Shown here: piece by piece, positions 8,151-16,630 of the stretch | Layout: every line of letters begins with the position of its first letter | How positions within the stretch are numbered: position 1 is the first letter of the stretch | Source of the DNA: an uncultured Bacteroidales bacterium | GTDB taxonomy: Bacteria > Bacteroidota > Bacteroidia > Bacteroidales > F082 | Direction: 5' to 3' | NCBI GenBank assembly: GCA_905233445.1 | Contig: CAJOEP010000008.1 | Coordinates: 1-64,000 of the forward strand | DNA: 64,000 nt | Made by a program: the position numbers and the translations under genes | Notes under the pieces: model-generated | The model's database searches: none | What the model saw: the letters and a program-made list of their open reading frames with translations, nothing else | What the model was told of the DNA's origin: nothing

Positions 8151-9481
8151 CGTCTGCGCTTCGCTTGTTGCATCATCTGCATCATTTTCTTGGCGCCGCC
8201 TGTTGAGACCATGCGCATCATCTTCGATGTCTCATCGAACTGTTTGATGAGTCGGTTCACCTCTTCAATGCTGTTTCCTGAGCCGAGGGCTATTCTGCGT
8301 TTGCGGCTTCCGTTGATAATTTTCGGATTCTCGCGTTCTTCCGGTGTCATGGAGCCTATAATGGCTTCGATGCTCTTGAATGCGTCGTCGTCTATGTCTT
8401 CGTCGTTGATTTTATTCATTCCCGGGATCATCTTGGCGAGATCCTTGATACTTCCCATCTTCTTGATTTGCTGTATCTGTTTGAGGAAATCATTATAGTT
8501 GAACTCGTTTTTGGCGAGTTTTTTCTTCAACTTGGCTGCTTCTTCCGCGTCGAACTGTTCCTGTGCGCGTTCCACGAGAGAGACGATATCGCCCATGCCG
8601 AGGATACGGTCGGCCATACGTTTCGGGTAGAAGATATCTAGGGCGTCCATTTTTTCGCCGAGACCCACGAATTTGATAGGTTTCTCAACGACTGTACGGA
8701 TTGTCAATGCAGCGCCGCCACGTGTGTCGCCATCGAGTTTGGTGAGCACCACGCCGTCGAAGTCGAGACGGTCGTTGAAGGCCTTCGCGGTATTCACAGC
8801 ATCCTGACCGGTCATGGAGTCGACCACAAAGAGTGTTTCTTGAGGCTTCACTGTCTCTTTAATGCGTGCTATCTCGTCCATCATCTCCTCATCGACGGCA
8901 AGACGGCCGGCGGTATCGATGATTACCACGTTCTTGTTTTGAGCTTTGGCGTGCTCGATGGCATGTTGGGCAATCTGCACCGGGTTTTTGTTGCCGTCTT
9001 CAGAATAGACCTCAACGCCGACCTGTTCTCCGAGTACCTTCAACTGGTCGATAGCGGCCGGACGATAGACGTCGCCTGCCACCAGCATCACTGACTTACC
9101 CTTCTTTGTTTTCAGGTAATTGGCGAGTTTTGCCGAGAAAGTGGTCTTACCGGAACCTTGGAGACCAGCGATAAGCACCACAGCGGGGCTACCTTTGATA
9201 TTAATCTCAACATGTTCGCCTCCCATAAGTTCGGCGAGTTCATCGTGCACGATTTTCACCATCAACTGGCTTGGTGACACGGCGGTCAAAATTTTCTGGC
9301 CGATGGCTTTTTCTTTGATATCGTTAGTTACATCTTTTGCTATTTTATAGCTAACATCGGCGTCAAGCAAGGCCTTACGGACTTCCTTAACTGTCTCAGC
9401 CACATTGATTTCAGTGATATATCCCTGTCCTTTAAGAACCTTAAAGGAACGCTCTAATTTCTCGGTTAAGCCTTCAAACAT
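8147..9481 (-). CDS. ffh: Signal recognition particle GTPase (Ffh/SRP54)
   Basis: This 444-residue protein of the signal recognition particle binds 4.5S RNA and targets nascent membrane proteins. The N domain starts MFEGLTEKLERSFKVLKGQG. The G domain has the P-loop AGLQGSGKTTFSAKLA (about 107-122), DTAGR, TKLDGDTRGG and GLGEKMD. A methionine-rich M domain ends with SGNSIEEVNRLIKQFDE and KMMQMMQQAKRRR. It has its own promoter element at 9511-9518. Confidence 0.97.
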   Translation of the reverse strand: MFEGLTEKLERSFKVLKGQGYITEINVAETVKEVRKALLDADVSYKIAKDVTNDIKEKAIGQKILTAVSPSQLMVKIVHDELAELMGGEHVEINIKGSPAVVLIAGLQGSGKTTFSAKLANYLKTKKGKSVMLVAGDVYRPAAIDQLKVLGEQVGVEVYSEDGNKNPVQIAQHAIEHAKAQNKNVVIIDTAGRLAVDEEMMDEIARIKETVKPQETLFVVDSMTGQDAVNTAKAFNDRLDFDGVVLTKLDGDTRGGAALTIRTVVEKPIKFVGLGEKMDALDIFYPKRMADRILGMGDIVSLVERAQEQFDAEEAAKLKKKLAKNEFNYNDFLKQIQQIKKMGSIKDLAKMIPGMNKINDEDIDDDAFKSIEAIIGSMTPEERENPKIINGSRKRRIALGSGNSIEEVNRLIKQFDETSKMMRMVSTGGAKKMMQMMQQAKRRR

Positions 9482-9510
9482 ATCTAAATTTTTCTAATTA
9501 TTCCAAATTG

Positions 9511-9518
9511 CAAAGATA
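9511..9518 (-). promoter_or_regulatory. Bacteroidota -7 element (TATCTTTG) for ffh
   Basis: On the minus strand TATCTTTG lies 30 bp upstream of the ffh start, in the gap after the sulfatase gene. It matches the TAnnTTTG consensus of the Bacteroidota housekeeping sigma factor. Confidence 0.7.
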
Positions 9519-9527
9519 CAAATTATT

Positions 9528-11396
9528 TTAATATCGATTAAACAAATCGAAATGATATTGCATATATGCTTTTCCCGCATTGGTCAGACTGTCGGACTGC
9601 TCTTCCGGGAAGGTATTTTTCAAGACGTTATTATTTGATATGACGACCTCGCCTTCTTCGGTCTTGAATCCCAAACCTCCATATAACTCAAAGAATGCGA
9701 ATGGTTTATAGCACGTATTGAACACGTTCTTACTCCATATAAACTCATCGTGTTTCACATCCAGCTGAGCCAAAATTGTCGCCGGAATATCGGTGTTTCC
9801 GCAAATTTTGTCGAATGTTGTTCCACGAAGTGAATCAAGCAACGGCTCACCGCAAATCAGCAATGGAATCTTATGATACTCAAAGGATTCCAGCGGATGG
9901 TTCTTATACGACGGATGGCTATGATCGGCCATGAATAGGAACAGCGTATTGTCGTACCAAGGCTGTTGTTTCGCTCTGTCCATGAAGAGTTTCAGGGCGA
10001 TGTCGGTGTATTTAGCCGAGTTGACAAACACTTTTTCAAGCTGAGGCCACTCCAATTCCTCGAAAATCTTCGGATAATCGTAAGGTGAATGTGTGCTTAG
10101 TGTGAAAATAGTCGTGAAAAACGGCTGTGGCTGCGATGTGATATCTTTTGCAGCCCAGGGGAGCATGTCGGTATCCTGAATCCCCAGTTTTCCCTTATGG
10201 AAACGCTCGTTCACGTCTTTACCTTCGATGACTCTATTGAATTCGTTATATCTGAGATATGACAGGATGTTGCCGTAATTAAGCTCTCCTCCGAAGTAAA
10301 AACTTGAGTAATATCCAAGAGAATCAAGTGGTGTGATGACTGATGGGATGGCGTAATACTTCTCCTGATGGTTTGTGATTGTGGTCACTGGGAGTCCTGG
10401 CAGACCGCCTATAATGGAAGCTATTGCCTGTTGTGAGCGGTTGGCAGAAGCGTAGAAGTTGGTAAACAGAAGACCGTTTTTCTCCAAAGCATGGAAATTA
10501 GGTGTGATGCTCGGGTCGCCTCCCAGCGATTCGATAAGGTCGGCTGACCAGCTTTCAAGTAAGACTATCAATATGTTAGGTCGTTCCGTCTTGATAATTT
10601 TTACAGTGGAATCGCATTCGATTTGATGTATTTCCTCAGTTATATTTTTTGCTGTTTCGAAATCCATATAGTTAAAATGCGCGTTATCGCTCACTTTGCG
10701 GGCATTTGTCATGTTTTCCGCCAGATTATACGCAGGATTGACAGTCATGATATTGACTATTTTATAGTTGCTGAAATAGCCAGAGCTTGTTGAGATTGGA
10801 ATCTCGCTGAATCCGCCTCGCATACCGAGGAACAGAAGTCCTACAGTTATGATAATCAATGCAGGATACATAAACCAATAAGGCTTTCGTTCGTTAACAT
10901 GTTCATCTTTCGACGGTTCGATCCAACGGACATACCACCAACCGAACAGCAATGTGAAGCAGGCCCATAGTGAAATGAGAAGCACGGTTTGTTGCGTTGA
11001 TGCCGTATTAATTACCTCGGACGGGTTTTCGAGATACGCTAAAGCCTTGGCGCTCAGCTTTGTACCCCATTCTCCATAGATACCTATTTCACCCATCACA
11101 GCGAGAATGTAACCTGCTATTATGATGTAAAAATACCAACGCATCCAGCGGTAACTAAACTTCTTTTTGAGACACAAGCTCACGAACATCACGATAGCCG
11201 GCAGCGCCATGATATAGCATGCGGTGGCGATATCAAGAGGAATAGCCTTGAAAAATCCTTTCAGTATTTCGATAAACGGCACCATATCAACGTTGACAAG
11301 ATGCCAATAGTTCACGATGAACACTATACGCATTGAGGCGAACAGTATCAATAAGAAAGCAAGTATCTTGACAAGATAAATGACGTATTTTTTCAT
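9528..11396 (-). CDS. LTA-synthase-like membrane sulfatase family protein
   Basis: The protein has about 622 residues. The start at 11396 (MKKYVIYLVKILAFL) is chosen because the upstream ATG at 11414 lies in the promoter element. Five hydrophobic segments (about 5-25, 40-70, 80-105, 130-155, 170-195) precede an extracytoplasmic sulfatase/phosphoglycerol-transferase domain. It carries NILIVLLESWSADLIES (metal site), NFYASANRSQQAIASIIGG (nucleophile region, a Ser where LtaS has Thr), ITNHQEKYYAIPS, and LFLFMADHSHPSYKNHP (C-terminal metal site). Gram-negative members of this family typically modify outer-surface or periplasmic glycans with phosphoglycerol or phosphoethanolamine. The exact substrate here is unknown. 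Confidence 0.88.
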   Translation of the reverse strand: MKKYVIYLVKILAFLLILFASMRIVFIVNYWHLVNVDMVPFIEILKGFFKAIPLDIATACYIMALPAIVMFVSLCLKKKFSYRWMRWYFYIIIAGYILAVMGEIGIYGEWGTKLSAKALAYLENPSEVINTASTQQTVLLISLWACFTLLFGWWYVRWIEPSKDEHVNERKPYWFMYPALIIITVGLLFLGMRGGFSEIPISTSSGYFSNYKIVNIMTVNPAYNLAENMTNARKVSDNAHFNYMDFETAKNITEEIHQIECDSTVKIIKTERPNILIVLLESWSADLIESLGGDPSITPNFHALEKNGLLFTNFYASANRSQQAIASIIGGLPGLPVTTITNHQEKYYAIPSVITPLDSLGYYSSFYFGGELNYGNILSYLRYNEFNRVIEGKDVNERFHKGKLGIQDTDMLPWAAKDITSQPQPFFTTIFTLSTHSPYDYPKIFEELEWPQLEKVFVNSAKYTDIALKLFMDRAKQQPWYDNTLFLFMADHSHPSYKNHPLESFEYHKIPLLICGEPLLDSLRGTTFDKICGNTDIPATILAQLDVKHDEFIWSKNVFNTCYKPFAFFELYGGLGFKTEEGEVVISNNNVLKNTFPEEQSDSLTNAGKAYMQYHFDLFNRY

Positions 11397-11411
11397 AGTT
11401 TTAAATTTTTG

Positions 11412-11419
11412 CAAAGATA
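11412..11419 (-). promoter_or_regulatory. -7 element (TATCTTTG) for the sulfatase gene
   Basis: TATCTTTG on the minus strand lies 16 bp upstream of the chosen ATG. It decides against the longer start at 11414, which would lie within the promoter. Confidence 0.7.
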
Positions 11420-11425
11420 CAAAAA

Positions 11426-11507
11426 GACTTTAGACGTTAGACATTAGACCTTAGTTTTTTTGACAGGATTATTTTTTTAGACAGGATTGGCATGATTTAC
11501 AGGATTA
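11426..11507. repeat. Heptamer array followed by a 9-bp-period repeat
   Basis: Four 7-mers (GACTTTA, GACGTTA, GACATTA, GACCTTA) occupy 11426-11453. They are followed by copies of an ACAGGATT-type unit at about 11463, 11481 and 11499, spaced by multiples of 9 bp. The segment lies between the divergent sulfatase and yggS genes, so a terminator role is less obvious here. Confidence 0.7.
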
Positions 11508-11512
11508 TTTTG

Positions 11513-11520
11513 TATCTTTG
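11513..11520 (+). promoter_or_regulatory. -7 element (TATCTTTG) for the yggS-nadE operon
   Basis: TATCTTTG lies 21 bp before the yggS ATG at 11542 and matches TAnnTTTG. Confidence 0.7.
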
Positions 11521-11541
11521 CATGATTAAATTTTTGTTGAT

Positions 11542-12213
11542 ATGGTCAAGGAAAATTTGGAAACAGTAAGAAAAACAATCCCTTCGGGAGTTTTGTTGGT
11601 GGCGGTGTCGAAGACGAAGCCGGTGGAGGACATTCAGGAGGCTTACGATGCCGGACAGCGCGTTTTCGGTGAAAACCATGCGTTGGAAATGCGCGACAAG
11701 CATGAGGTTCTGCCCAAGGACATCGACTGGCATTTCATCGGGCATTTACAGACAAACAAGATAAAATACATCATCTCGTTCGCAAGGATGATTCATTCCA
11801 TCGACACCTTTAATTTATTACAGGCAGTGAACAAGGAAGCAGCGAAGCACAATGTAGTCGTTGATTGTCTGCTGCAGTTCCACATCGCGGAAGAGGAGAC
11901 GAAATTCGGTTTGGACATGGGCGAGGCAAATGAAATATTGCAATCCGACATTTATAAATCGATGCAAAACGTTCGCATCTGCGGCGTGATGGGCATGGCG
12001 ACGAACACCGACGATATGAATCAGGTTCGCAAGGAATTCAGGCATTTAAAAGAGATTTTCACGACATTAAAATCGAAGTATTTCGCTGATTGTGAATGGT
12101 TTAAGGAAATCTCAATGGGAATGTCGCACGATTATCCGATTGCCATCGAAGAAGGCTCGACGATGGTGAGGGTCGGTAGCAAGATTTTTGGAGAAAGGAA
12201 TTATAACATATAA
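11542..12213 (+). CDS. YggS-family pyridoxal phosphate-binding protein (PLP homeostasis)
   Basis: This 223-residue cytoplasmic protein has the alanine-racemase-like TIM barrel and no extra domain. The PLP lysine is Lys24 in LLVAVSKTKP. FGENHALEMRDK, WHFIGHLQTNK and MGMSHDYPIAIEEGSTMVRVGSKIFG are family signatures. Homologues buffer PLP and affect amino-acid and keto-acid balance rather than catalysing a known reaction. It is 4 bp upstream of nadE on the same strand, so the two are probably co-transcribed. Confidence 0.94.
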   Translation: MVKENLETVRKTIPSGVLLVAVSKTKPVEDIQEAYDAGQRVFGENHALEMRDKHEVLPKDIDWHFIGHLQTNKIKYIISFARMIHSIDTFNLLQAVNKEAAKHNVVVDCLLQFHIAEEETKFGLDMGEANEILQSDIYKSMQNVRICGVMGMATNTDDMNQVRKEFRHLKEIFTTLKSKYFADCEWFKEISMGMSHDYPIAIEEGSTMVRVGSKIFGERNYNI

Positions 12214-12217
12214 TATT

Positions 12218-12964
12218 ATGGATACATTTAATGCTAAAGAAGTAAAAGACCATGTAGTTCAATGGATTAGAGACTGGTTCGAGGTTAATGGAAAAGGCTG
12301 CAACGCCGTTATTGGCATCTCGGGCGGCAAGGACAGCTCGATTGTGGCTGGCTTGTGCGTCGAGGCGCTCGGCAGGGACCGCGTGATTGGTGTAACGATG
12401 CCAAATGGTGTGCAGAAAGACATCTCCGACAGCATGAAGCTCATCAACCATCTCGGCATCAAGTATTGCTGCGTAAACATCGGCGAGACGTACAACGCCT
12501 TGATGGGTGCGGTGAAGGAACAGCTTGCGACATTAGGCAAAGACGTTGCTAGTCAGACAGTTATCAACATGCCGCCGCGTTTGAGGATGACGGCATTGTA
12601 TGCAGTTTCGCAGTCGATGAACGGTCGCGTGGCGAACACCTGTAATCTCTCGGAGGACTGGGTTGGCTACAGCACTCGCTACGGCGACGCTGCCGGCGAC
12701 TTTTCACCTCTTGGCGGACTCACAGTTCGCGAGGTCATTGCCATAGGCAAAGAACTCGGCCTGCCAATAGAGTTGGTTGAAAAGACACCATCAGACGGTC
12801 TATGCGGCAAGAGCGACGAAGACAACTTAGGATTCACCTACGCCACTTTGGACAAGTACATCAGAACTGGTGTTTGCGAAGACGAGGCAATAAAGGCGAA
12901 AATTGACGACAAGCATGCGAAGAATCTGTTCAAGCTGGAGCCGATTCCGCATTTCAGCCTTTAG
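12218..12964 (+). CDS. nadE: NAD(+) synthase, ammonia-dependent type
   Basis: The protein has about 248 residues. The start at 12218 (MDTFNAKEVKDH) is chosen because the longer frame from 12188 overlaps yggS. It carries the ATP pyrophosphatase P-loop GISGGKDSS (residues 33-41), the TCNLSEDWVGYSTRYGDAAGDFSPLGGLT segment that binds deamido-NAD, and TPSDGLCGKSDEDNLGFTY. It converts nicotinic acid adenine dinucleotide to NAD with ATP and ammonia. There is no N-terminal nitrilase/glutaminase domain, so free ammonia is the likely nitrogen donor. Confidence 0.95.
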   Translation: MDTFNAKEVKDHVVQWIRDWFEVNGKGCNAVIGISGGKDSSIVAGLCVEALGRDRVIGVTMPNGVQKDISDSMKLINHLGIKYCCVNIGETYNALMGAVKEQLATLGKDVASQTVINMPPRLRMTALYAVSQSMNGRVANTCNLSEDWVGYSTRYGDAAGDFSPLGGLTVREVIAIGKELGLPIELVEKTPSDGLCGKSDEDNLGFTYATLDKYIRTGVCEDEAIKAKIDDKHAKNLFKLEPIPHFSL

Positions 12965-12981
12965 AAAGGATTAACAAGTTT

Positions 12982-13518
12982 TTAGGAGTTGTTGCTTTTT
13001 CTCATTTCAGTGAGTATCGCGGTGACAACTCCTTGAAAATCATACAATTCGGCAGGATTTTTAAATGATGCTATACCTTTCAGCATGGTTTTATGCCCTA
13101 CACCGTATTGGTCATTGCTGCCATAATATTCCATGTCAAAATTGTAACCTGCCAATCTGCCGTTGATATACACCACAGTAGTGTGATAATTGGCGATTTT
13201 ATCATGTTTTATCGATTCCATCGCAATAAAAAACAGCTCTTTTCTGACTTCGTTTTTCCCGATATCGAAAACCGTGCGTTTTGTCAAACCGCCTAGAAAA
13301 GCCACGCCTATCAAAAAGCCTACAATGCCAATTACAGCAGTTTCTGCATGCGTCACTAAAACAGCACCGATAGCAAGGAAAATAATGCCGAATATCCAAT
13401 AAAGTGCTGATGTAGATGCATAAACAGTTACGGTGTTTTTCTCTGCGTTTACTTTGATGCCGCTTTTACGGCTTAAATAGATGTAATCTTTTACTACTTT
13501 GTACAATTCTTCGTTCAT
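12982..13518 (-). CDS. Hypothetical membrane protein
   Basis: A 178-residue protein of unrecognised family. After an N-terminal cytoplasmic stretch (MNEELYKVVKDYIYLSRKSG) come two adjacent hydrophobic segments at about 37-57 and 60-77 (YWIFGIIFLAIGAVLV, AVIGIVGFLIGVAFLGG). A C-terminal soluble domain of mixed strands follows, with YHTTVVYINGRLAGYNFDMEYYG. The pattern of two central membrane helices and a strand-rich tail is reminiscent of bacterial PH-like membrane proteins, but no diagnostic motif supports that. It converges on nadE with an 18-bp gap and lies downstream of the PHP protein gene. Confidence 0.75.
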   Translation of the reverse strand: MNEELYKVVKDYIYLSRKSGIKVNAEKNTVTVYASTSALYWIFGIIFLAIGAVLVTHAETAVIGIVGFLIGVAFLGGLTKRTVFDIGKNEVRKELFFIAMESIKHDKIANYHTTVVYINGRLAGYNFDMEYYGSNDQYGVGHKTMLKGIASFKNPAELYDFQGVVTAILTEMRKSNNS

Positions 13519-13538
13519 GGATAACTATTTTTATGTAT

Positions 13539-14726
13539 TTATTTTTTAATAAATTTGATTATCAATAGAATAATTCCAATACAAATAAACCATAATGCGG
13601 CTGTCCAGAAATATGAGATATGGTCGAGGCGTTGTTTTTCAATAATTTGACTTTCATGACGAGTGACAGGATTCAGCCACATCGTGGTGCCGTCGAAGAA
13701 AGTAAGGACAGTGCGGACATATTGGTCGGTAGACTGAATATGATATGAGGCAGTGAATGCGATATCGTTGATTTCATGCCAGTCCGATTTCAAAACAACG
13801 CCGTTTTGTCCGATAAATTCAGCTTTTCTAATTGGTTTTGAGACGTTTACAGCAAAACAATTGTCCTTTAGTTTCGCACTATATAAATAAGGTATGTCGC
13901 GTTTGAAACGCTCGACTTTATGATTCATCTCCTCTTGGCGGTCGAGGTCGAAATCAACGCCCACAGACTTGCCCGCGAGGAGGGCGTCGTAGAGTTGGTT
14001 CGCATCATTGTCTTTTGCGTTGAGATAAGTGATTCGCAAAGCTATATCATTGACTTTCAGCACATCATGAGTATCATCATCGGCGATAAGATAGACAAGA
14101 TGACCGTTGGAAAGAGCCATATCCCAGTGCTCTGGCGAATTGACGAAACCGTTCAAAACCTCGAGGATTTTGTAATTGCTGAGATATTTCATGTCGCGGA
14201 CGTTATAGCTGCCGTCGACGAAGCTCGGATGCGCCACTGCCACCACCCTATTCTGCTCGCCTAACCTATTGAGCATATGCTGTTTATGACTCAAAGTCTG
14301 ATAGAAGAAATAATCGATGCGACGGACTTTTTTAGTACCAAGGCACACCTGATGAGTCTTCCAGACGTTGTAACCGTGCTCATAGCCAGGGATATAACCA
14401 GGATCGCGGTCATTTTCGTATGAATTAACCTTATTATAATCGGAGATGCCGACGTGGTCGTAGCCAAAAAGACGATACATGCTGTCATAGACCGCATTGC
14501 CATTGTTGCGGCCGTTAGTCACGCCGCCATATTGACGCGTATGTCCATGGAAATTGCAGCATTTCCAATAGGTTGAATCGATATCTTGGTATGGATTTAA
14601 CAGGTAATCGCCGTGAAAAGGAACCGGCTCGTCGAAGACATAGACGGGCACGAAAAGGTTCATTGCGACTAAAAAACCTACAAATGCGATGACAATGTAC
14701 AAAAAATATCTGAAAAACTTTTTCAT
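13539..14726 (-). CDS. Membrane-anchored PHP-domain protein (putative phosphoesterase)
   Basis: This 395-residue protein has an N-terminal membrane anchor (RYFLYIVIAFVGFLVAMNLF) and a C-terminal membrane helix (YFWTAALWFICIGIILLIIKFI) with a long domain between. Metal-binding PHP motifs are visible: NFHGHTRQYGG (HxH), FGYDHVGISDYNKV, YEHG, VVAVAHPSF and IADDDTHD. PHP domains hydrolyse phosphoesters with a trinuclear metal site. The two membrane anchors suggest that this one works at the outer face of the inner membrane. The substrate is unknown. It has its own promoter at 14742-14749 and is followed by the two-helix hypothetical gene. Confidence 0.78.
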   Translation of the reverse strand: MKKFFRYFLYIVIAFVGFLVAMNLFVPVYVFDEPVPFHGDYLLNPYQDIDSTYWKCCNFHGHTRQYGGVTNGRNNGNAVYDSMYRLFGYDHVGISDYNKVNSYENDRDPGYIPGYEHGYNVWKTHQVCLGTKKVRRIDYFFYQTLSHKQHMLNRLGEQNRVVAVAHPSFVDGSYNVRDMKYLSNYKILEVLNGFVNSPEHWDMALSNGHLVYLIADDDTHDVLKVNDIALRITYLNAKDNDANQLYDALLAGKSVGVDFDLDRQEEMNHKVERFKRDIPYLYSAKLKDNCFAVNVSKPIRKAEFIGQNGVVLKSDWHEINDIAFTASYHIQSTDQYVRTVLTFFDGTTMWLNPVTRHESQIIEKQRLDHISYFWTAALWFICIGIILLIIKFIKK

Positions 14727-14741
14727 ATCAAATTAAAAATA

Positions 14742-14749
14742 CAAAGATA
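14742..14749 (-). promoter_or_regulatory. -7 element (TATCTTTG) for the PHP gene
   Basis: TATCTTTG on the minus strand, 16 bp before the ATG at 14726, back to back with the promoter of the divergent transporter gene. Confidence 0.65.
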
Positions 14750-14785
14750 GGAAATTATTTTGAATTGTACAACAATTTTTTTGAC

Positions 14786-14793
14786 TATTTTTG
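14786..14793 (+). promoter_or_regulatory. -7 element (TATTTTTG) almost abutting the transporter start
   Basis: TATTTTTG ends only 4 bp before the ATG at 14798. If this element is used, the mRNA would have essentially no 5' leader. Confidence 0.6.
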
Positions 14794-14797
14794 CGCC

Positions 14798-15691
14798 ATG
14801 AAAAACAGAAATTACATAGTTCATATTGCAGGCGTTATCGCCATGATTATCTGGGGGTTATCGTTCATCTGGTCAACGCAGGTATATCGTAACCTGAACC
14901 CTACGGCGACGATTTTTCTGCGATTGGTGGTGGCGACGGTATTCTTTACAGCCATACTTTTCACCTTCAAATTAAACGAGAAGGTCGATCGAAAACATAT
15001 CGGATTATTTGCGTTGGCGGCAATGTTCGAGCCGTTTTTATACTTCATTTTTGAGGGTTACGGATTGAAAAACACCTCTCCTATCATCGGGTCGGCAATT
15101 ATTGCTATGATTCCGCTGGTGACGCCTATCGCAGCGTCGATTTTCCTGAAGGAAAAACTCTCGCCGATGAACATTTTGGGCTTAATCGTATCGTTTCTCG
15201 GCGTGATGGTGATGCTCATCAACAAAGACCTTAAGTTTGTGGCTTCGACGAAAGGCGTGATATTTTTATTCTGTGCGGTGCTGGTGGCGGTAGGTTATTC
15301 CATCTCGTTGGCGAAACTGACAAAACTTTATAAACCATTGACTATCACATGGATGCAAAACATCGTCGGCATGATTTATTTCATTCCTTTGACGATAATT
15401 ATGGAGCAATTCGAGCCTTCCAATTTTGCCAATGTGAGTGGTTATATCGTGCCTTTGGTATGCCTCGGCGTGTTGTGCAGCGCTGTCGCCTATTCATTAT
15501 GGGCATATGCATTCAGCAAGTTAGGTGCATCTAGAGCCAATGTGTATAGCAACTTGATTCCTGTATTTACTGGCATTTTCAGTTTCATTTTAGGAATCGA
15601 GATGCTGTCGACGAACAAGATTTTGGGTATTCTGATGGTTGTCGTCGGTTTGATTTTCTCACAGTTAAAAAAGAAGGAGGCAAAAGTATGA
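14798..15691 (+). CDS. EamA-family (DMT superfamily) transporter
   Basis: This inner-membrane protein of about 297 residues has ten hydrophobic segments in two EamA repeats. The first repeat includes IAMIIWGLSFIWSTQVYRNLNPTATIFLRL. The second repeat begins around residue 145 and ends with RANVYSNLIPVFTGIFSFILGIEML. The start at 14798 is preferred to 14765, which would read through the promoter. DMT transporters export or import metabolites such as amino acids; the substrate cannot be assigned. Its stop overlaps the start of the rRNA methyltransferase gene by 4 bp, indicating an operon. Confidence 0.9.
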   Translation: MKNRNYIVHIAGVIAMIIWGLSFIWSTQVYRNLNPTATIFLRLVVATVFFTAILFTFKLNEKVDRKHIGLFALAAMFEPFLYFIFEGYGLKNTSPIIGSAIIAMIPLVTPIAASIFLKEKLSPMNILGLIVSFLGVMVMLINKDLKFVASTKGVIFLFCAVLVAVGYSISLAKLTKLYKPLTITWMQNIVGMIYFIPLTIIMEQFEPSNFANVSGYIVPLVCLGVLCSAVAYSLWAYAFSKLGASRANVYSNLIPVFTGIFSFILGIEMLSTNKILGILMVVVGLIFSQLKKKEAKV

Positions 15692-16461
15692 TTACAAGCA
15701 AGACTAATCCTAAGATAAAGAATATCATTAAGTTAGAGAAAACTTCGGAGCGTCGTGAGCAGAACCGCATCCTCATTGAAGGACGCCGAGAGATCGAGCG
15801 CGCCGTCGCCTGTGGCTTTGAAATTGACACGTTGTTTGTTTGTGCCGAGATAGCAAAAGATGGTGCTGGAATAACGGCGCGCTCGATTGAGGAAGTCTCG
15901 TTGGAGGTCTTCGAGAAGATTGCTTACCGTGAGGGCAGCGACGGACTTCTTGCAGTGGCAATCCCAAAATACGCTGATTTACAAGCGTTTAAGCCTAAAA
16001 AGAAGAATCCGCTTATCATTGTACTTGAAACCGTAGAGAAGCCAGGAAATCTCGGCGCTGTGATGCGTACTGCTGACGCTGCTGGTGTTGATGCAGTCAT
16101 CATCGCTGACCCAAGAACCGACTTATACAACCCGAACGCCATTAGAGCCAGCGTGGGATGCATTTTCTCGGTGCCATTGTTTGCCTGCTCGTCGGAGGAA
16201 TGCATTAAATGGTTGAAAGACAATAAGATAACGATATATTGCACATATCTGAAGGCTTCCATTGATTATCTCGATGCAGATTTTAAGAAAGCATCGGCGA
16301 TAGTGATGGGAACTGAGGCGACGGGCATCTCTCAGCAATGGGTTGACGCTGCCGACCAAAATATCATCATCCCGATGAACGGCATTGCTGACTCGCTCAA
16401 TGTATCAGTAACTACTGCAATTGTGACGTTTGAGGCAATCCGACAAAGAAGAATTAAATGA
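15688..16461 (+). CDS. TrmH/SpoU-family RNA 2'-O-methyltransferase
   Basis: This 257-residue SPOUT enzyme has an N-terminal substrate-binding domain (SKTNPKIKNIIKLEKTSERREQNRI). The three SpoU motifs follow: ETVEKPGNLGAVMRTADAAG (motif 1), AIVMGTEATGIS (motif 2) and IPMNGIADSLNVSVTTAIV (motif 3, part of the knotted SAM site). Members methylate the 2'-OH of rRNA or tRNA nucleosides. The domain order resembles 23S rRNA methyltransferases, but the target nucleotide cannot be given. It is translationally coupled to the transporter gene (ATGA overlap). Confidence 0.92.
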   Translation: MITSKTNPKIKNIIKLEKTSERREQNRILIEGRREIERAVACGFEIDTLFVCAEIAKDGAGITARSIEEVSLEVFEKIAYREGSDGLLAVAIPKYADLQAFKPKKKNPLIIVLETVEKPGNLGAVMRTADAAGVDAVIIADPRTDLYNPNAIRASVGCIFSVPLFACSSEECIKWLKDNKITIYCTYLKASIDYLDADFKKASAIVMGTEATGISQQWVDAADQNIIIPMNGIADSLNVSVTTAIVTFEAIRQRRIK

Positions 16462-16616
16462 GGTTCCTCACTACTTAGGGGTTCGGAATGACAAGACAGA
16501 AAAAGGGACATAAAAGCGTGGCTTAAAGAAACATTATAATTTGCAGGAACCTACATGCCGCGCCACAATAAAACAAAACAAGTTGTCATTCCGAGCACGA
16601 AGAGCGAGGAAACTCA
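16459..16616. repeat. Intergenic element with inverted ends
   Basis: The outer ends GAGGTTCCTC (16460-16469) and GAGGAAACTC (16606-16615) are inverted copies with one mismatch. Inner ends TCGGAATGACAA (16483-16494) and TTGTCATTCCGA (16583-16594) are exact inverted copies. The 90 bp between them hold no ORF. The size and inverted ends resemble a miniature palindromic repeat; no flanking target duplication is obvious. Confidence 0.65.
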
Positions 16617-16630
16617 ATAAAAATTTGAAT

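Noticed and set aside
11462-11507. The ACAGGATT-type repeat as an insertion sequence end
   Set aside because: It is short, lacks inverted partners and a transposase, and is better described as a short-period intergenic repeat.
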